Origin: Nocardia miyunensis NBRC 108239
GTDB taxonomy: Bacteria > Actinomycetota > Actinomycetes > Mycobacteriales > Mycobacteriaceae
Direction of reading: 5' to 3'
Length of the DNA: 64,000 nt
NCBI RefSeq assembly: GCF_001613065.1
Contig: NZ_BDBQ01000053.1
Location: 58,140 to 122,139 of the forward strand
This document shows positions 17,702 to 27,239 of the stretch, in pieces. A program made the position numbers and the translations under genes. The notes below the pieces were generated by a model. The model was not told where the DNA came from and did not search any database. It worked only from the letters and a program-made list of their open reading frames with translations. Numbering within the stretch: the first letter of the stretch is position 1; each line of letters opens with the position of its first letter.

Positions 17702-18427
17702 TCACGCGGGCCGCTCGGTCGCTGCTTTTCTCTTCAGCGCGAATCGCATCGCCCGAGCGATGATTCCGGAGTACGAGGCGCCGAGCAGACGAGGGGCGGC
17801 CGCGGCGATCCGGCCGTCGGCGCCGATCAGGATCCGGCCGTGGTTGCGGTCCATACCTCGGAGAATGATCCGGGCCGCCTTCTCCGGCTCCGTGAGCGAG
17901 ACGTTGTTGGAATTCTCGACGGTCGCCCTGTCCTGCGGCCGGGCCACCTCCTCACGGCGCCGGCGCTCCGCCTCGACGATGGCCTTGATGCGCGCGACCG
18001 AGGTATCGAGATTCGACGCCAGATCACGTCGACGGTCGAAGACGAACAGGCACAACCGCTCGAAGATCAGGACAGCGGTCGGCAGGTCGACGCACATCCG
18101 GAACTCTTCGGTCAGCCGAACCGTATCCGGATCAGTCTCGTCGATGACATAGGTCCACTGCGTCCAGTCGCCGCCCATCGATTCGACCACGAACGAGAAC
18201 CGCCGCCCCGGCTCGACGGTGACCACCCGCGCGTCCGTCCGCCACCCGGCGAGCCTGCGACGATTCCGCGAGCGGAATCGGTCCGCGGCGACCCATCCGG
18301 CGGAGACGGTCTCCGGACTCCACTGCGGGATGCGGGTGATGTCCGATACGATGGCATAGACTTCCCCGGCGGTCGCCGAGATCGCGATCGATGAGCTCAG
18401 CACGTCGCCTTTTCGCAATCTCGGCAT
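17702..18427 (-). CDS. SRPBCC domain fused to the C-terminal tail of an SDR
   Basis: A 241-residue protein. Residues ~10-155 are an SRPBCC domain (SSIAISATAGEVYAIVSDITRIPQWSPETV at its start, as in many polyketide-cyclase-like proteins). The last ~65 residues, beginning near LTEPEKAARIILRGM and running through RILIGADGRIAAAAPRLL, match in style the C-terminal end of short-chain dehydrogenases, which has no function alone. So the gene looks like a fusion made by deletion of an SDR body. GAAGGG lies before the ATG at 18427; a GTG at 18445 is an alternative. Confidence 0.75.
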   Translation of the reverse strand: MPRLRKGDVLSSSIAISATAGEVYAIVSDITRIPQWSPETVSAGWVAADRFRSRNRRRLAGWRTDARVVTVEPGRRFSFVVESMGGDWTQWTYVIDETDPDTVRLTEEFRMCVDLPTAVLIFERLCLFVFDRRRDLASNLDTSVARIKAIVEAERRRREEVARPQDRATVENSNNVSLTEPEKAARIILRGMDRNHGRILIGADGRIAAAAPRLLGASYSGIIARAMRFALKRKAATERPA

Positions 18428-18580
18428 CGAACCCTTCACTCTCACATCGGCTCTCGCGACAGCGCCACATCATGCGACCCGACCGTCGACATGCGAACGG
18501 GAATCCGCCGGTGCGTGATCCGCATCCGGGTGGTCCACCGATGGTCGAATCCAGGCGCGCCGATGTCCAATAACCACGGC

Positions 18581-18597
18581 CACAACCAATGGCTATG
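18581..18597. promoter_or_regulatory. 17-bp inverted repeat (candidate operator, copy 2)
   Basis: CACAACCAATGGCTATG matches the perfect repeat at 10232-10248 at 13 of 17 positions and keeps the two arms. It is in the 323-base gap between the SRPBCC-fusion gene and the acyl-CoA ligase, about 150 bases from each start. Confidence 0.45.
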
Positions 18598-18643
18598 ACC
18601 GCCTGCGACTAGATCGGGTTACCTAATTACATAGTGCTGCAAC

Positions 18644-18706
18644 ATATTTCGCAATATCGAACAGCATTCCGGGAGGAAACTAGACACTGTTAAATTAGCT
18701 GTCTAT
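18644..18706. promoter_or_regulatory. AT-rich promoter region with two inverted repeats before the acyl-CoA ligase
   Basis: The 18428-18750 gap has no gene. Besides the 17-mer above, it contains ATATT-N4-AATAT at 18644-18657 and TAGACA-N13-TGTCTA at 18682-18706, in a stretch far more AT-rich than the surroundings. The second repeat ends 44 bases before the ligase ATG and is well placed for a repressor site. Confidence 0.45.
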
Positions 18707-18750
18707 CGTGGATTCGCATTCGGTCGCTGCACGGAAGGGCTGACGGATTG

Positions 18751-20358
18751 ATGCCACCATCGTCATCGCAGAGCACCGCACGACGGCTCGGGGTGTCGGT
18801 GACGCCGACTCGGCCGCCGCTGCCCTGGTCGGCGGAACGCTATCGCCGGGACGGGTACTGGCTGGAGCCCCAGCCGCGTTTCACCCACTATCGCGAGTTG
18901 GCCGCGGGCGGGGACCGTACGGCGCTGATCGACAACGCCGCCGAATGGACCTACCGGCAGCTCGCCCGGGTCGTCGCCGCCCTCACCGGACAACTGCGTG
19001 CCGCGGGTTTGCGGCCGGGCGATCCGGTCCTGATCGTCGCTCCGCTCACCAATGCCGCCGTTGCGGCCTATCTCGCCACGCTCTACAGCGGATATGTCGC
19101 CGTGCTGCTCGATCGGCGCTGTGGCACATCCGATGTCCGGCACGCGCACACCGCGACACGCCCCGCGCTGACGCTGGCCTGCGCGCAGGACACCGAACGA
19201 CTCGGCCTGAGCGGCTTCGGGCCGGTCATCACCTTCGAGCAGTTCTCGGCCACTGCCGACACGGCCACACCCGACGACCCGGCGCCGCACGATTTCGACG
19301 CCGCGGCGGTCGTGCTGTTCACCTCCGGGACGACCGGCACGCCGAAAGGCGTTGTGCACAGCCTCAATACGCTGCGCAGCGGCTCGGCCAACATGGCCCG
19401 CGCGCTGGGCTTCGCCGAAACCGACGTCCCCTTCCTCTCCAGCCCCCTCGCGGGCATCACCGGCGTGGTCCAGCTGCACATGGTGCTGCACGCGCACGCG
19501 ACGCTGGTCCTGGAGGACCGGTTCGATCCGGCCTCCTCACTCACGCGGATACTCGAACACAACGCCACCCTGATCGGCGGAGCGCCGGTCATCATCGATC
19601 AGCTGTTCGGAGAATGCGACGCCCGACAGCTCACCGATCTGCCCCTGCGCTCGATCGCGTTGGGCGGCACCGCGATTCCGCGGCGGCTGGTCGACACCGC
19701 GGTGACGCGCTACGGCATCGTTCCCATCCGGGTGTACGGCTCGTCGGAGGTGCCGTTCTCGACCGGAAGCAAGGTCGAGGCGGATTCGCCGGCCTCGGAT
19801 TCCGACGAGGGTTTTCCGCTGCCCGGCGTCGATATCGCCATCCGCGATGAGAACGACCACGAGCTGCTGGTCCGCGGCCCGCACCGATTTCTCGGCTACC
19901 TCGATCCCGAGCACAACAGGGACGCCTTCGACGGCGAATGGGTGCGCACCGGCGATCAAGCCGACATCCGGGAGGGACGGCTCACCATCAAGGGCCGCCT
20001 CAAGGAGATCGTGGCACGCAAGGGCATGAAGATCTCGCTCGCGGAGGTGGACGAGGTCACGACCGTCCTGAACGACCTCGGCGAATCCGTCAGCTACGGA
20101 GTCGAGGACCCCGAAACAGGAGAACGGCTCGTCCTGGCCATCCACTGCGCGCGTCCGCACAACTTCGAATTCGCCGAGATCACCGACCGGCTGCTGCGCG
20201 CCGGTCTCGCGAAATGGAAACTGCCGGAACAGATCATCGTCTGGTACGACCCTTTCCCGCGCACCGAGAGCGGCAAGATCCAGCGCAGGGAAGTCGCCAA
20301 CCGCGCCGCGAACAGACCCACCCTCAACGCCCCGCGACTCGGTGGCCCGGGCACCTAA
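18751..20358 (+). CDS. AMP-dependent acyl-CoA ligase (FadD-like)
   Basis: A 535-residue ANL-superfamily enzyme that would activate a carboxylic acid to its CoA thioester through an acyl-adenylate. The P-loop-like A3 motif is LFTSGTTGTPKGVVHS, RVYGSSEVPF is A5, WVRTGD is A7, and TESGKIQRREV carries the catalytic lysine. It starts at ATG 18751 with GGAAGGG upstream; a TTG three bases earlier is also in frame. It is the first gene after a regulatory region and precedes an SDR. It probably activates the acid produced by the upstream oxidation steps. Confidence 0.92.
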   Translation: MPPSSSQSTARRLGVSVTPTRPPLPWSAERYRRDGYWLEPQPRFTHYRELAAGGDRTALIDNAAEWTYRQLARVVAALTGQLRAAGLRPGDPVLIVAPLTNAAVAAYLATLYSGYVAVLLDRRCGTSDVRHAHTATRPALTLACAQDTERLGLSGFGPVITFEQFSATADTATPDDPAPHDFDAAAVVLFTSGTTGTPKGVVHSLNTLRSGSANMARALGFAETDVPFLSSPLAGITGVVQLHMVLHAHATLVLEDRFDPASSLTRILEHNATLIGGAPVIIDQLFGECDARQLTDLPLRSIALGGTAIPRRLVDTAVTRYGIVPIRVYGSSEVPFSTGSKVEADSPASDSDEGFPLPGVDIAIRDENDHELLVRGPHRFLGYLDPEHNRDAFDGEWVRTGDQADIREGRLTIKGRLKEIVARKGMKISLAEVDEVTTVLNDLGESVSYGVEDPETGERLVLAIHCARPHNFEFAEITDRLLRAGLAKWKLPEQIIVWYDPFPRTESGKIQRREVANRAANRPTLNAPRLGGPGT

Positions 20359-20383
20359 CAGCCAACGGATTCGCGACCTTCCT

Positions 20384-20396
20384 ATGCATGATGCAT
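20384..20396. promoter_or_regulatory. Paired ATGCAT palindromes before SDR gene
   Basis: ATGCAT-G-ATGCAT, followed at 20402 by GTGCATGTG, lies in the 138-base gap between the ligase and the SDR. It may be an operator for the SDR gene or a chance repeat. Confidence 0.25.
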
Positions 20397-20496
20397 GTAG
20401 TGTGCATGTGACACAACAGGACCGGTCGGCCTCGGACATCACACCGCGAGCAGCGGAACGTCGACCGTCCGGAACAGCGGACAGATGAGGACCAGC

Positions 20497-21297
20497 ATGG
20501 AGGATTTCGCACACCGATACGGACCGGTCGCCGTGGTCACCGGCGCGTCCTCGGGCATCGGACGCTCATTCGCGACCCAATTGGCAACGCGCAAAATCGA
20601 TCTCGTCCTGGTCGCTCGCCGACTCGACAGATTGCTTGCGCTCGCCGAGGAATTGAGCGGCGAGCACGGTGTCCAGATCACCGTGCAGCAGGCCGACCTG
20701 GCCGATCCCACGGCCGCGGCCCGCATCGTGGACGCGATCTCCGCCCTGGACGTGGGACTGCTGATCAGCAACGCGGGATTCGGTGTGAAGGGCGCGTTCG
20801 AACTCGGCGACGCCCGAACCCTGACGGACATGATGACCGTGAACTGCCACACCCCCACCCAGCTGGCACACGGCCTGGTCCCTCACTTGAAGCGGCGTGG
20901 GCGCGGCGGAATCCTGTTCACCAGTTCGGTCGAGGGATTCCTCGGATGCCCCTTCTCCGCGGGCTATTCGGCGAGCAAGGCGTATGTGAACGCGCTCGGC
21001 GAGGCCCTGTGGGGCGAGCTGACTCCGGCGGGCGTGGACGTACTGACGCTGTGCCCCGGCGCGACCGACACCGAGGCCCCGCGCCTACAGGGCATCGACC
21101 CCGCGAGCCTGCACGATCTGATGTCGCCCGACGATGTCGCCGCCTCGGCCCTGGAACACCTGCGGCACGGGCCGATTCACGTGCCCAGCGAGCACTACCG
21201 GGGACAGTTCGAACAACTCCTGGGCCTGCCGCGCGACCAGGCGCTCACGGCCATGGCCAAGGCCGTGAGCAGTGCAAGAAAACCATTGCCGGGGTGA
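20497..21297 (+). CDS. Short-chain dehydrogenase
   Basis: A 266-residue SDR with TGASSGIG near residue 16, SNAG in place of NNAG, and the catalytic YSASK. ARRLDRLLALAEELS after the glycine motif suggests NADP preference, as in classical SDRs of the DltE/YqjQ type. ATG at 20497 has GAGGA seven bases upstream; an ATG at 20485 is in frame and possible. It converges on the ferredoxin/P450 pair with a hairpin between them. Confidence 0.9.
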   Translation: MEDFAHRYGPVAVVTGASSGIGRSFATQLATRKIDLVLVARRLDRLLALAEELSGEHGVQITVQQADLADPTAAARIVDAISALDVGLLISNAGFGVKGAFELGDARTLTDMMTVNCHTPTQLAHGLVPHLKRRGRGGILFTSSVEGFLGCPFSAGYSASKAYVNALGEALWGELTPAGVDVLTLCPGATDTEAPRLQGIDPASLHDLMSPDDVAASALEHLRHGPIHVPSEHYRGQFEQLLGLPRDQALTAMAKAVSSARKPLPG

Positions 21298-21323
21298 ATG
21301 ATTCGACACCCACCCCCGGCAAT
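21285..21323. terminator. Hairpin between convergent SDR and ferredoxin genes
   Basis: ATTGCCGGGG (21285-21294) pairs perfectly with CCCCGGCAAT (21314-21323) around a 19-base loop. It overlaps the SDR stop and sits in the 34-base gap between convergent genes, so it probably ends transcription from both sides. Confidence 0.5.
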
Positions 21324-21331
21324 GTGGCGAT

Positions 21332-21517
21332 TCAGCCCAATAGGATCGCACGCTCCGGACAGCCACGCTCGGCCGCCCGCACCGCATCCTCGAACCCGGC
21401 GTCGACCTCCGCCGCCGCCTCGGCATAGCCGTCGTCGTGCAGCGTGAAGACCTCCGGACACAGCGTCAGGCAGATGCCGTGGCCACGACAGCGGTCCGCA
21501 TCGACTTCCACCTTCAT
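21332..21517 (-). CDS. Small ferredoxin following P450
   Basis: A 61-residue ferredoxin with cluster cysteines in DRCRGHGICLTLCPEVF and GCPERAI. Unlike the other two it has a cysteine right before the Pro of LCPEVF, so a different cluster environment is possible. Its ATG overlaps the P450 stop (ATGA). Here the P450 comes first and the ferredoxin second, the reverse of the 13.9 kb pair. Confidence 0.92.
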   Translation of the reverse strand: MKVEVDADRCRGHGICLTLCPEVFTLHDDGYAEAAAEVDAGFEDAVRAAERGCPERAILLG

Positions 21518-22812
21518 CGGGAAACCCCCTGCACCACATCGAATTCCAGGTGCAGCGCGGTCAGCCCGCGCAGCACGAACGTCGGGACGTACTCGTATTC
21601 GCGCGCGTCGGCGGGGCCGTGCACCCGCTCGTCGACCCGGATGTCGGTGGTGCGGGCGAGCAGGCGTTCCAGGGCCACCCGCGCCTCGGCGCGGGCCAGC
21701 GGCGCACCCGGGCAGGTGTGAATGCCACGCCCGAAAGCGATGTGCGAGCGGGCATTCGAGCGCGCGGGGTCGAATGTCGCGGGATCGTCGAAACGCAGCG
21801 GATCGCGATTGGCCGCACCGTTGACCACCATCAGCGTGGTCCCGGCGGGCAGATCCACCTCGCCGACGGTGACCGGTACCCGCGAGAGCCGGAAGTCGCC
21901 CTTGATCGGGCTCTCGGTGCGCAATACCTCCTCGATGAAATTCGTTGTGCGACTGGGATCCTCACGAAGCCACCGCTGAAGTTCGGGACGTTCGGCGATG
22001 AGCTTCAGCGCCGAGCCGAGCAGCCGCACGGTCGTCTCCTGGCCCGCGGAGAACAGATTCGCCGCCACCCGCACCACATCCATCACCTCCGGCTCGGTAC
22101 CGTCCGGAAACGCCGTGGTCGCCATACTCGTCAGGACGTCACCACGCGGCTGCGCGCGACGATCCCGGATGTACGCGGAGAACTTCTCGTACAGGAATTC
22201 GATCGGATTGTGCTCCATCGACTCACCCTCGACATTGCCGACCCCGGGCCCCTCCCGATGCGGATCCCGTTGCAGCGCATGCAGGAACTCCGCCTGATCG
22301 GCCTCGGGCACACCCAGCAGATCCGCGATCACATACAGCGTGAACGGACCGGCGAAATCCCGGATGAAATCCCCCGACCCCGCGGCCAGATAGTCATCGA
22401 GCACCCGATCGGCCAGCGCCCACATCGCATCCTCGTTCTCCTTGAGGCGCTTGGGGGTGATCAGCCGCATCAGCAGACCCCGATGCTGGGTGTGCTTGGG
22501 CGGATCGAACGTCGGCAGCTGATCGCTCAGCGGCAACTCGTCCCGATGCCGCTCGATCTGCTCGCTGATGTCATCACCCACCAGCGGAACCGGAAAACCC
22601 GGGAACGGACCGGTCACCGACGTGCACGAGGAGAAACGCTCACTGTCGTTCAATACCGCCAACGCCTCGTCGTAACCGGTCACCATGTACACCCCGTGGC
22701 GCTCCTCCCGCCGCACCGGGCACTGCGCCCGCAGTTCCTCGAAGTAGGGATAGGGATCCGCGAGCAACTCCGTTCCCAGGAAGAAATCGGCGCTCTCGTT
22801 CTCGTCCGCCAC
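21514..22812 (-). CDS. Cytochrome P450
   Basis: A 432-residue soluble P450. The I-helix motif is FSAGQETT, ExxR is EEVLR, and the heme loop is FGRGIHTCPGAPLAR with Cys near residue 367. The N-terminal half has a long GPFPGFPVPLVGDDISEQIERH loop before the C-helix region. It starts with GTG at 22812. The downstream overlapping ferredoxin is its likely partner. A perfect palindrome at 22883-22894 lies 71 bases upstream. Confidence 0.94.
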   Translation of the reverse strand: MADENESADFFLGTELLADPYPYFEELRAQCPVRREERHGVYMVTGYDEALAVLNDSERFSSCTSVTGPFPGFPVPLVGDDISEQIERHRDELPLSDQLPTFDPPKHTQHRGLLMRLITPKRLKENEDAMWALADRVLDDYLAAGSGDFIRDFAGPFTLYVIADLLGVPEADQAEFLHALQRDPHREGPGVGNVEGESMEHNPIEFLYEKFSAYIRDRRAQPRGDVLTSMATTAFPDGTEPEVMDVVRVAANLFSAGQETTVRLLGSALKLIAERPELQRWLREDPSRTTNFIEEVLRTESPIKGDFRLSRVPVTVGEVDLPAGTTLMVVNGAANRDPLRFDDPATFDPARSNARSHIAFGRGIHTCPGAPLARAEARVALERLLARTTDIRVDERVHGPADAREYEYVPTFVLRGLTALHLEFDVVQGVSR

Positions 22813-22882
22813 TGCGGGGCTCCCTTCGGCACGGTTCGCGGGACCTCACTGGCGCGAGCCGCGACCACCGCGAAACATGAAC

Positions 22883-22894
22883 CATCAATTGATG
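22883..22894. promoter_or_regulatory. 12-bp perfect palindrome upstream of P450
   Basis: CATCAATTGATG lies in the AT-richer 284-base gap between the P450 (start 22812) and the mannosyltransferase end (23097). The rest of the gap shows no gene. Its position fits an operator for the P450-ferredoxin operon. Confidence 0.4.
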
Positions 22895-23096
22895 ACACTC
22901 ATATTCACATCAGCTACAGAGCTCGTCAAACGCAGGCCGAGCGGGATCGTACGCTTCGACCAGCGGACAACACTGAGCTGCAAGATGAATCCACGTGGGA
23001 CCGATCCGCGACCGAGACGGATGGCGAGCATCACTCGGTCCATTATCGCTCTATTCAGAGCACTCTATAACGGTCGCGCCGCCGAACCATCCGAGC

Positions 23097-24887
23097 TCAC
23101 GCGGCCAGGTCGTAGACGGTCACGCCGCCGACTCTCATCGAGGTGAAGTGCTGGGTGACCCAGGCCGTGATCGCCGCCGCCGGACTCCCGGCCGCTGGTT
23201 CGTGACGATCGCCGCCGACCGGGGCGATGAAATAACGCACCTCGCGTGCGGCGACATACTGCTGGAACTGCGCGAGGGTCGGCGCGGGATCGCCGCCGAT
23301 GAATCCGCCGATCGGCATGACGGAGACGTTACCGGCCAGCTCCAGCGGGCCCGCCGTCATCGATCCGACAGCCGCTGCGGCCCAACGCGTATGAGTACTC
23401 CGCAACAGTGTCAGCAGGGCGGTGTTGTTCGCCGGCGCCGCGGAGTCGGGACCGCCGCCGTGCACGTCCGGGCCGGCCAGCTGCCCGTGCGGGGTGGCAA
23501 CGGTGTCGAGCGTGTAGGCAACCGGCCCGGCCACACCGGATACCAGGCCGACGCAGGCCGCGCCCAGCATGAGCCGCTTCCCGCCGACCACGAGAAGTAC
23601 TGCGGCACTGAGTGATCCGAGCAGAATCAGCCAGCGCAACACGGGCAGCCAGTGCGGCGTGCGGTCCAGTAGCGCGAACGCCCAGAGACCGGTCACCCCG
23701 ATCAGCGCCGCCAGGACTCCTCGTCCCCGCCACTGGGCACGCCGCCGCCACAGTTCGGTTGCGGACACCGCGATGAGCGCGGCGGCAGCGGGAGCCAGCT
23801 CCACGGTGTAGTACGGATGAATCATCCCGTTCATCACACTGAACACCGCGCCGGTGACGATCAGCCAGCCACCCCACATAAACAGACCGGCTCGCATCAG
23901 GTCGGTGCGCGGCCTGCGCGCGGTCAGCACGAGTCCCGCCACCAGACCGATCAGCGCCGCCGGAAGCAACCACGACCCCTGCGTCCCCAGATCGGCTCCG
24001 AACAATCGGCCGATACCCGGTGCGCCACCGCCGGTTCCGCCCGCGCCGTCGACCACGCGGTTGATGCCGTTGTAGCCGAAAGCCAGCTCCAGCAGACTGT
24101 TGGTCGAGGAACCGCCGATATACGGTCGCGCCGAGGCGGGCCACACGCTCACCAGCAGCACATACCAGCCACCGGAGATCACCACCGCGACGGCCGCCGC
24201 CAGCACCTGTCCCGCGCGTCTCCACCACGACCCCGGCGCGGCGATCAGCAGGACCAGCCCGAACGCCGGTATCACCAGGAACGCCTGCAACAGCTTGGTC
24301 AGGAACGCGACGCCGATCGCGGTTCCGGCCAGCAGAACCCAGCGGGTAGATCCGGACTCGACCGCCCGCAGCGTGCAGTATGCCGCCGCGATCAACAGCA
24401 GCACCATCAGTGCGTCGGGATGGTTGTAGCGGAACATCACGGCGGCCACCGGGGAGACGGCCAGTAGCGCCCCGGCCAGCAGACCGGCGATGTGCCCGCT
24501 GTAGCGCCGCACGGTCGCATACAGCAGCCCGATGCTGCCCACACCCATCAGCGCCTGCGGCACGAGCATCGACCAGGAATTCAGTCCGAACACGCGCGCC
24601 GAGAGCACCATCACCCACAGAAATGCGGGCGGCTTGTCGACGGTGATCGAGTTGCCCGCATCCAACGATCCGAACAACCAGGCCTTCGCGCTCCGCGTGC
24701 CCGCCTGCACGGCGGCGGCGTAGAAGTCGTTGGCCCAGCCCTGCGCCCCGAGCGACCACAGATACAGCACCGCGGTCACGATCAGCAGGCCCGTCACCGC
24801 GGCATACCGCCGATATCGCCGTCCGTGCGACACCGCGTCCGCCGAGTCCTGCCGCCCCGACTCGCGAACCACGGCGATCACGGTCAT
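23097..24887 (-). CDS. Membrane glycosyltransferase, ArnT/PMT (GT39-like) family
   Basis: A 596-residue polytopic membrane protein. The first loop after TM1 has NDFYAAAVQAGTRSAKAWLFGSLDAG, and DKPPAFLW is the typical acceptor-site region of actinobacterial lipid-linked sugar transferases of the ArnT/PMT fold. About ten to twelve hydrophobic segments follow, then a periplasmic C-terminal domain from ~residue 470. It would move a mannose-type sugar from a polyprenyl carrier to an envelope target. It stands alone between catabolic genes, with no obvious partner. Confidence 0.88.
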   Translation of the reverse strand: MTVIAVVRESGRQDSADAVSHGRRYRRYAAVTGLLIVTAVLYLWSLGAQGWANDFYAAAVQAGTRSAKAWLFGSLDAGNSITVDKPPAFLWVMVLSARVFGLNSWSMLVPQALMGVGSIGLLYATVRRYSGHIAGLLAGALLAVSPVAAVMFRYNHPDALMVLLLIAAAYCTLRAVESGSTRWVLLAGTAIGVAFLTKLLQAFLVIPAFGLVLLIAAPGSWWRRAGQVLAAAVAVVISGGWYVLLVSVWPASARPYIGGSSTNSLLELAFGYNGINRVVDGAGGTGGGAPGIGRLFGADLGTQGSWLLPAALIGLVAGLVLTARRPRTDLMRAGLFMWGGWLIVTGAVFSVMNGMIHPYYTVELAPAAAALIAVSATELWRRRAQWRGRGVLAALIGVTGLWAFALLDRTPHWLPVLRWLILLGSLSAAVLLVVGGKRLMLGAACVGLVSGVAGPVAYTLDTVATPHGQLAGPDVHGGGPDSAAPANNTALLTLLRSTHTRWAAAAVGSMTAGPLELAGNVSVMPIGGFIGGDPAPTLAQFQQYVAAREVRYFIAPVGGDRHEPAAGSPAAAITAWVTQHFTSMRVGGVTVYDLAA

Positions 24888-25092
24888 CGTCTCCTCCAGG
24901 ACATGCGGCGGCTCGGAATCCGCGCCGGGACGGCATCAGCAGCAGGCGGCGGTTACCACCCTCCGATCCATGATCGTTCCTCGGTCTGTTCACTAGGTGA
25001 GAGGGCACTGCGAAATATCTGTGAACACCCCGAGTGCGATGAAATTAATTGCGGCAAAACCGATTTCGCCGCCCAAACCGGTCGGACCCGGA

Positions 25093-25962
<870 letters not shown>

Positions 25963-26008
25963 GAACTTTCAGCACGATCTCTGGCATCGCGCATGGTTAC
26001 CAGCCACC

Positions 26009-26037
26009 ATAATGATACGCGAGAGTCACCATTTATC
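26009..26037. promoter_or_regulatory. 29-bp shared promoter element (copy 1, upstream of SDR)
   Basis: ATAATGATACGC-N8-CCATTTATC. The same two blocks with the same 8-base spacer occur inverted at 33376-33404, before the LuxE-like gene. Here the near edge is 47 bases from the TTG at 25962; at luxE it is 48 bases from the GTG. Confidence 0.6.
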
Positions 26038-26059
26038 CAGGGGTTGCGCGCGGGGGCGA

Positions 26060-27112
26060 TCAGTCGAAGGTGACAACCACCTTCTCCGCCGCGCCCGGGG
26101 TGAGGACAAGCTCGAAGGCGCGTGCCACATCCGAGAAGGGCACCCGGTGACTGATCAGTTTCGCGAAACGCTCCGCATGCTCGGCGATCTCGGGCGTCAC
26201 CTCGAAGATCTCGGTCGGATAGCCCTGCGAGGCGATGATGACCATCTCACTGCGCAGCATCGCGCCGATATCGATGGGCTCGGGCTGCTTGTGCACGGCG
26301 ACCACCACCAGCTTCGCACCCCACTTACCGCTGCGCAGCGCGGTGTTCACCACCACGGCCGCGCCCGCGGCATCGAGGTAGACATCGGTGTCCGGACGCG
26401 GCTGCCCGAGCGCGTTGCGGCCCTCGCCGTGCAGTTCCAGCAGCCGCGCCGCGACGTCCTCGGTCGAGGAGTCGATCACCGCGTCGGCCCCGACCGCCAG
26501 CGCGGTCTCGAGCCGCGAGGCGATCACATCGGCCACCACCACATGCGCCACGCCGCGCAGTTTCAGCCAGATCACCGCGCCCAGACCGATCGGACCCGCC
26601 CCGAACACCACTACCTTGTCACCCGGCCCGGCCTCCGAGCGGTTCACGCAGTGCCGCGAAACGGCCATCGGCTCGTTCAGCGCGGCGACCTCGAAGGGTA
26701 TCGAATCAGGAAGTACCGCAACACTTTTCCCTACGACAGCGTTCTCGATCAGCAGGTATTCGCCCATCCCGCCGAGCGCACCGCCGCAGCCGATGATGCC
26801 CGAGGGCGCGGCCTGCGGATCGACCACGACGTGATCCCCGGCCCGCAACCCGCTCACCTCGGCCCCGACCTCGACGATCTCACCGGCCGGTTCGTGCCCC
26901 AGCGGCAGCGAACGCAGCACGCCCGCGCCGAGCCGATTGCCCAGCGCGTCGATCGGCGTGCCGCCCATGTGCAGGAAGGTCACATCGGTGCCGCAGATCC
27001 CGCACGCACGGATCCGCACCAGCGCGTCGTTCGGACCGGGAACCGGCCGTTCGATCTCGACGACCCGGATCTGGTCCACGTCGCCGGTCTGTACGAGCTT
27101 CATCGAGGACAT
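26060..27112 (-). CDS. Zinc-dependent alcohol dehydrogenase (MDR)
   Basis: A 350-residue MDR protein. CGICGTDVTFLHMG holds the catalytic-zinc Cys, LGHEPAGE the His/Glu, and GAGPIGLGAV the nucleotide motif. The structural-zinc cysteines are again absent, as GCGGALGGMGEYL takes their place. It resembles sorbitol/threonine/glutathione-independent dehydrogenases. It is transcribed divergently from the double FadR-type regulator at 27240, which probably controls it. AGGTGG precedes the ATG. Confidence 0.9.
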   Translation of the reverse strand: MSSMKLVQTGDVDQIRVVEIERPVPGPNDALVRIRACGICGTDVTFLHMGGTPIDALGNRLGAGVLRSLPLGHEPAGEIVEVGAEVSGLRAGDHVVVDPQAAPSGIIGCGGALGGMGEYLLIENAVVGKSVAVLPDSIPFEVAALNEPMAVSRHCVNRSEAGPGDKVVVFGAGPIGLGAVIWLKLRGVAHVVVADVIASRLETALAVGADAVIDSSTEDVAARLLELHGEGRNALGQPRPDTDVYLDAAGAAVVVNTALRSGKWGAKLVVVAVHKQPEPIDIGAMLRSEMVIIASQGYPTEIFEVTPEIAEHAERFAKLISHRVPFSDVARAFELVLTPGAAEKVVVTFD

Positions 27113-27141
27113 CTGCCACCTGCTTTCTCCGGACGGACCGA

Positions 27142-27152
27142 TGGTCTAGCCA
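27142..27152. promoter_or_regulatory. Candidate FadR-type operator
   Basis: TGGTCTAGCCA is an imperfect palindrome (TGG...CCA) in the 127-base gap between the divergent alcohol dehydrogenase and FadR-type genes. It is similar in form to TGGTnnnACCA sites of FadR/GntR proteins. The match is only suggestive. Confidence 0.3.
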
Positions 27153-27239
27153 GTTACATCATCGCCAGCGTCACGGACGACGACGATCGGCGGGGCCGTC
27201 GCTGCCTACACTGAGGATCCCGAACCCCGAGGAGCGTCC

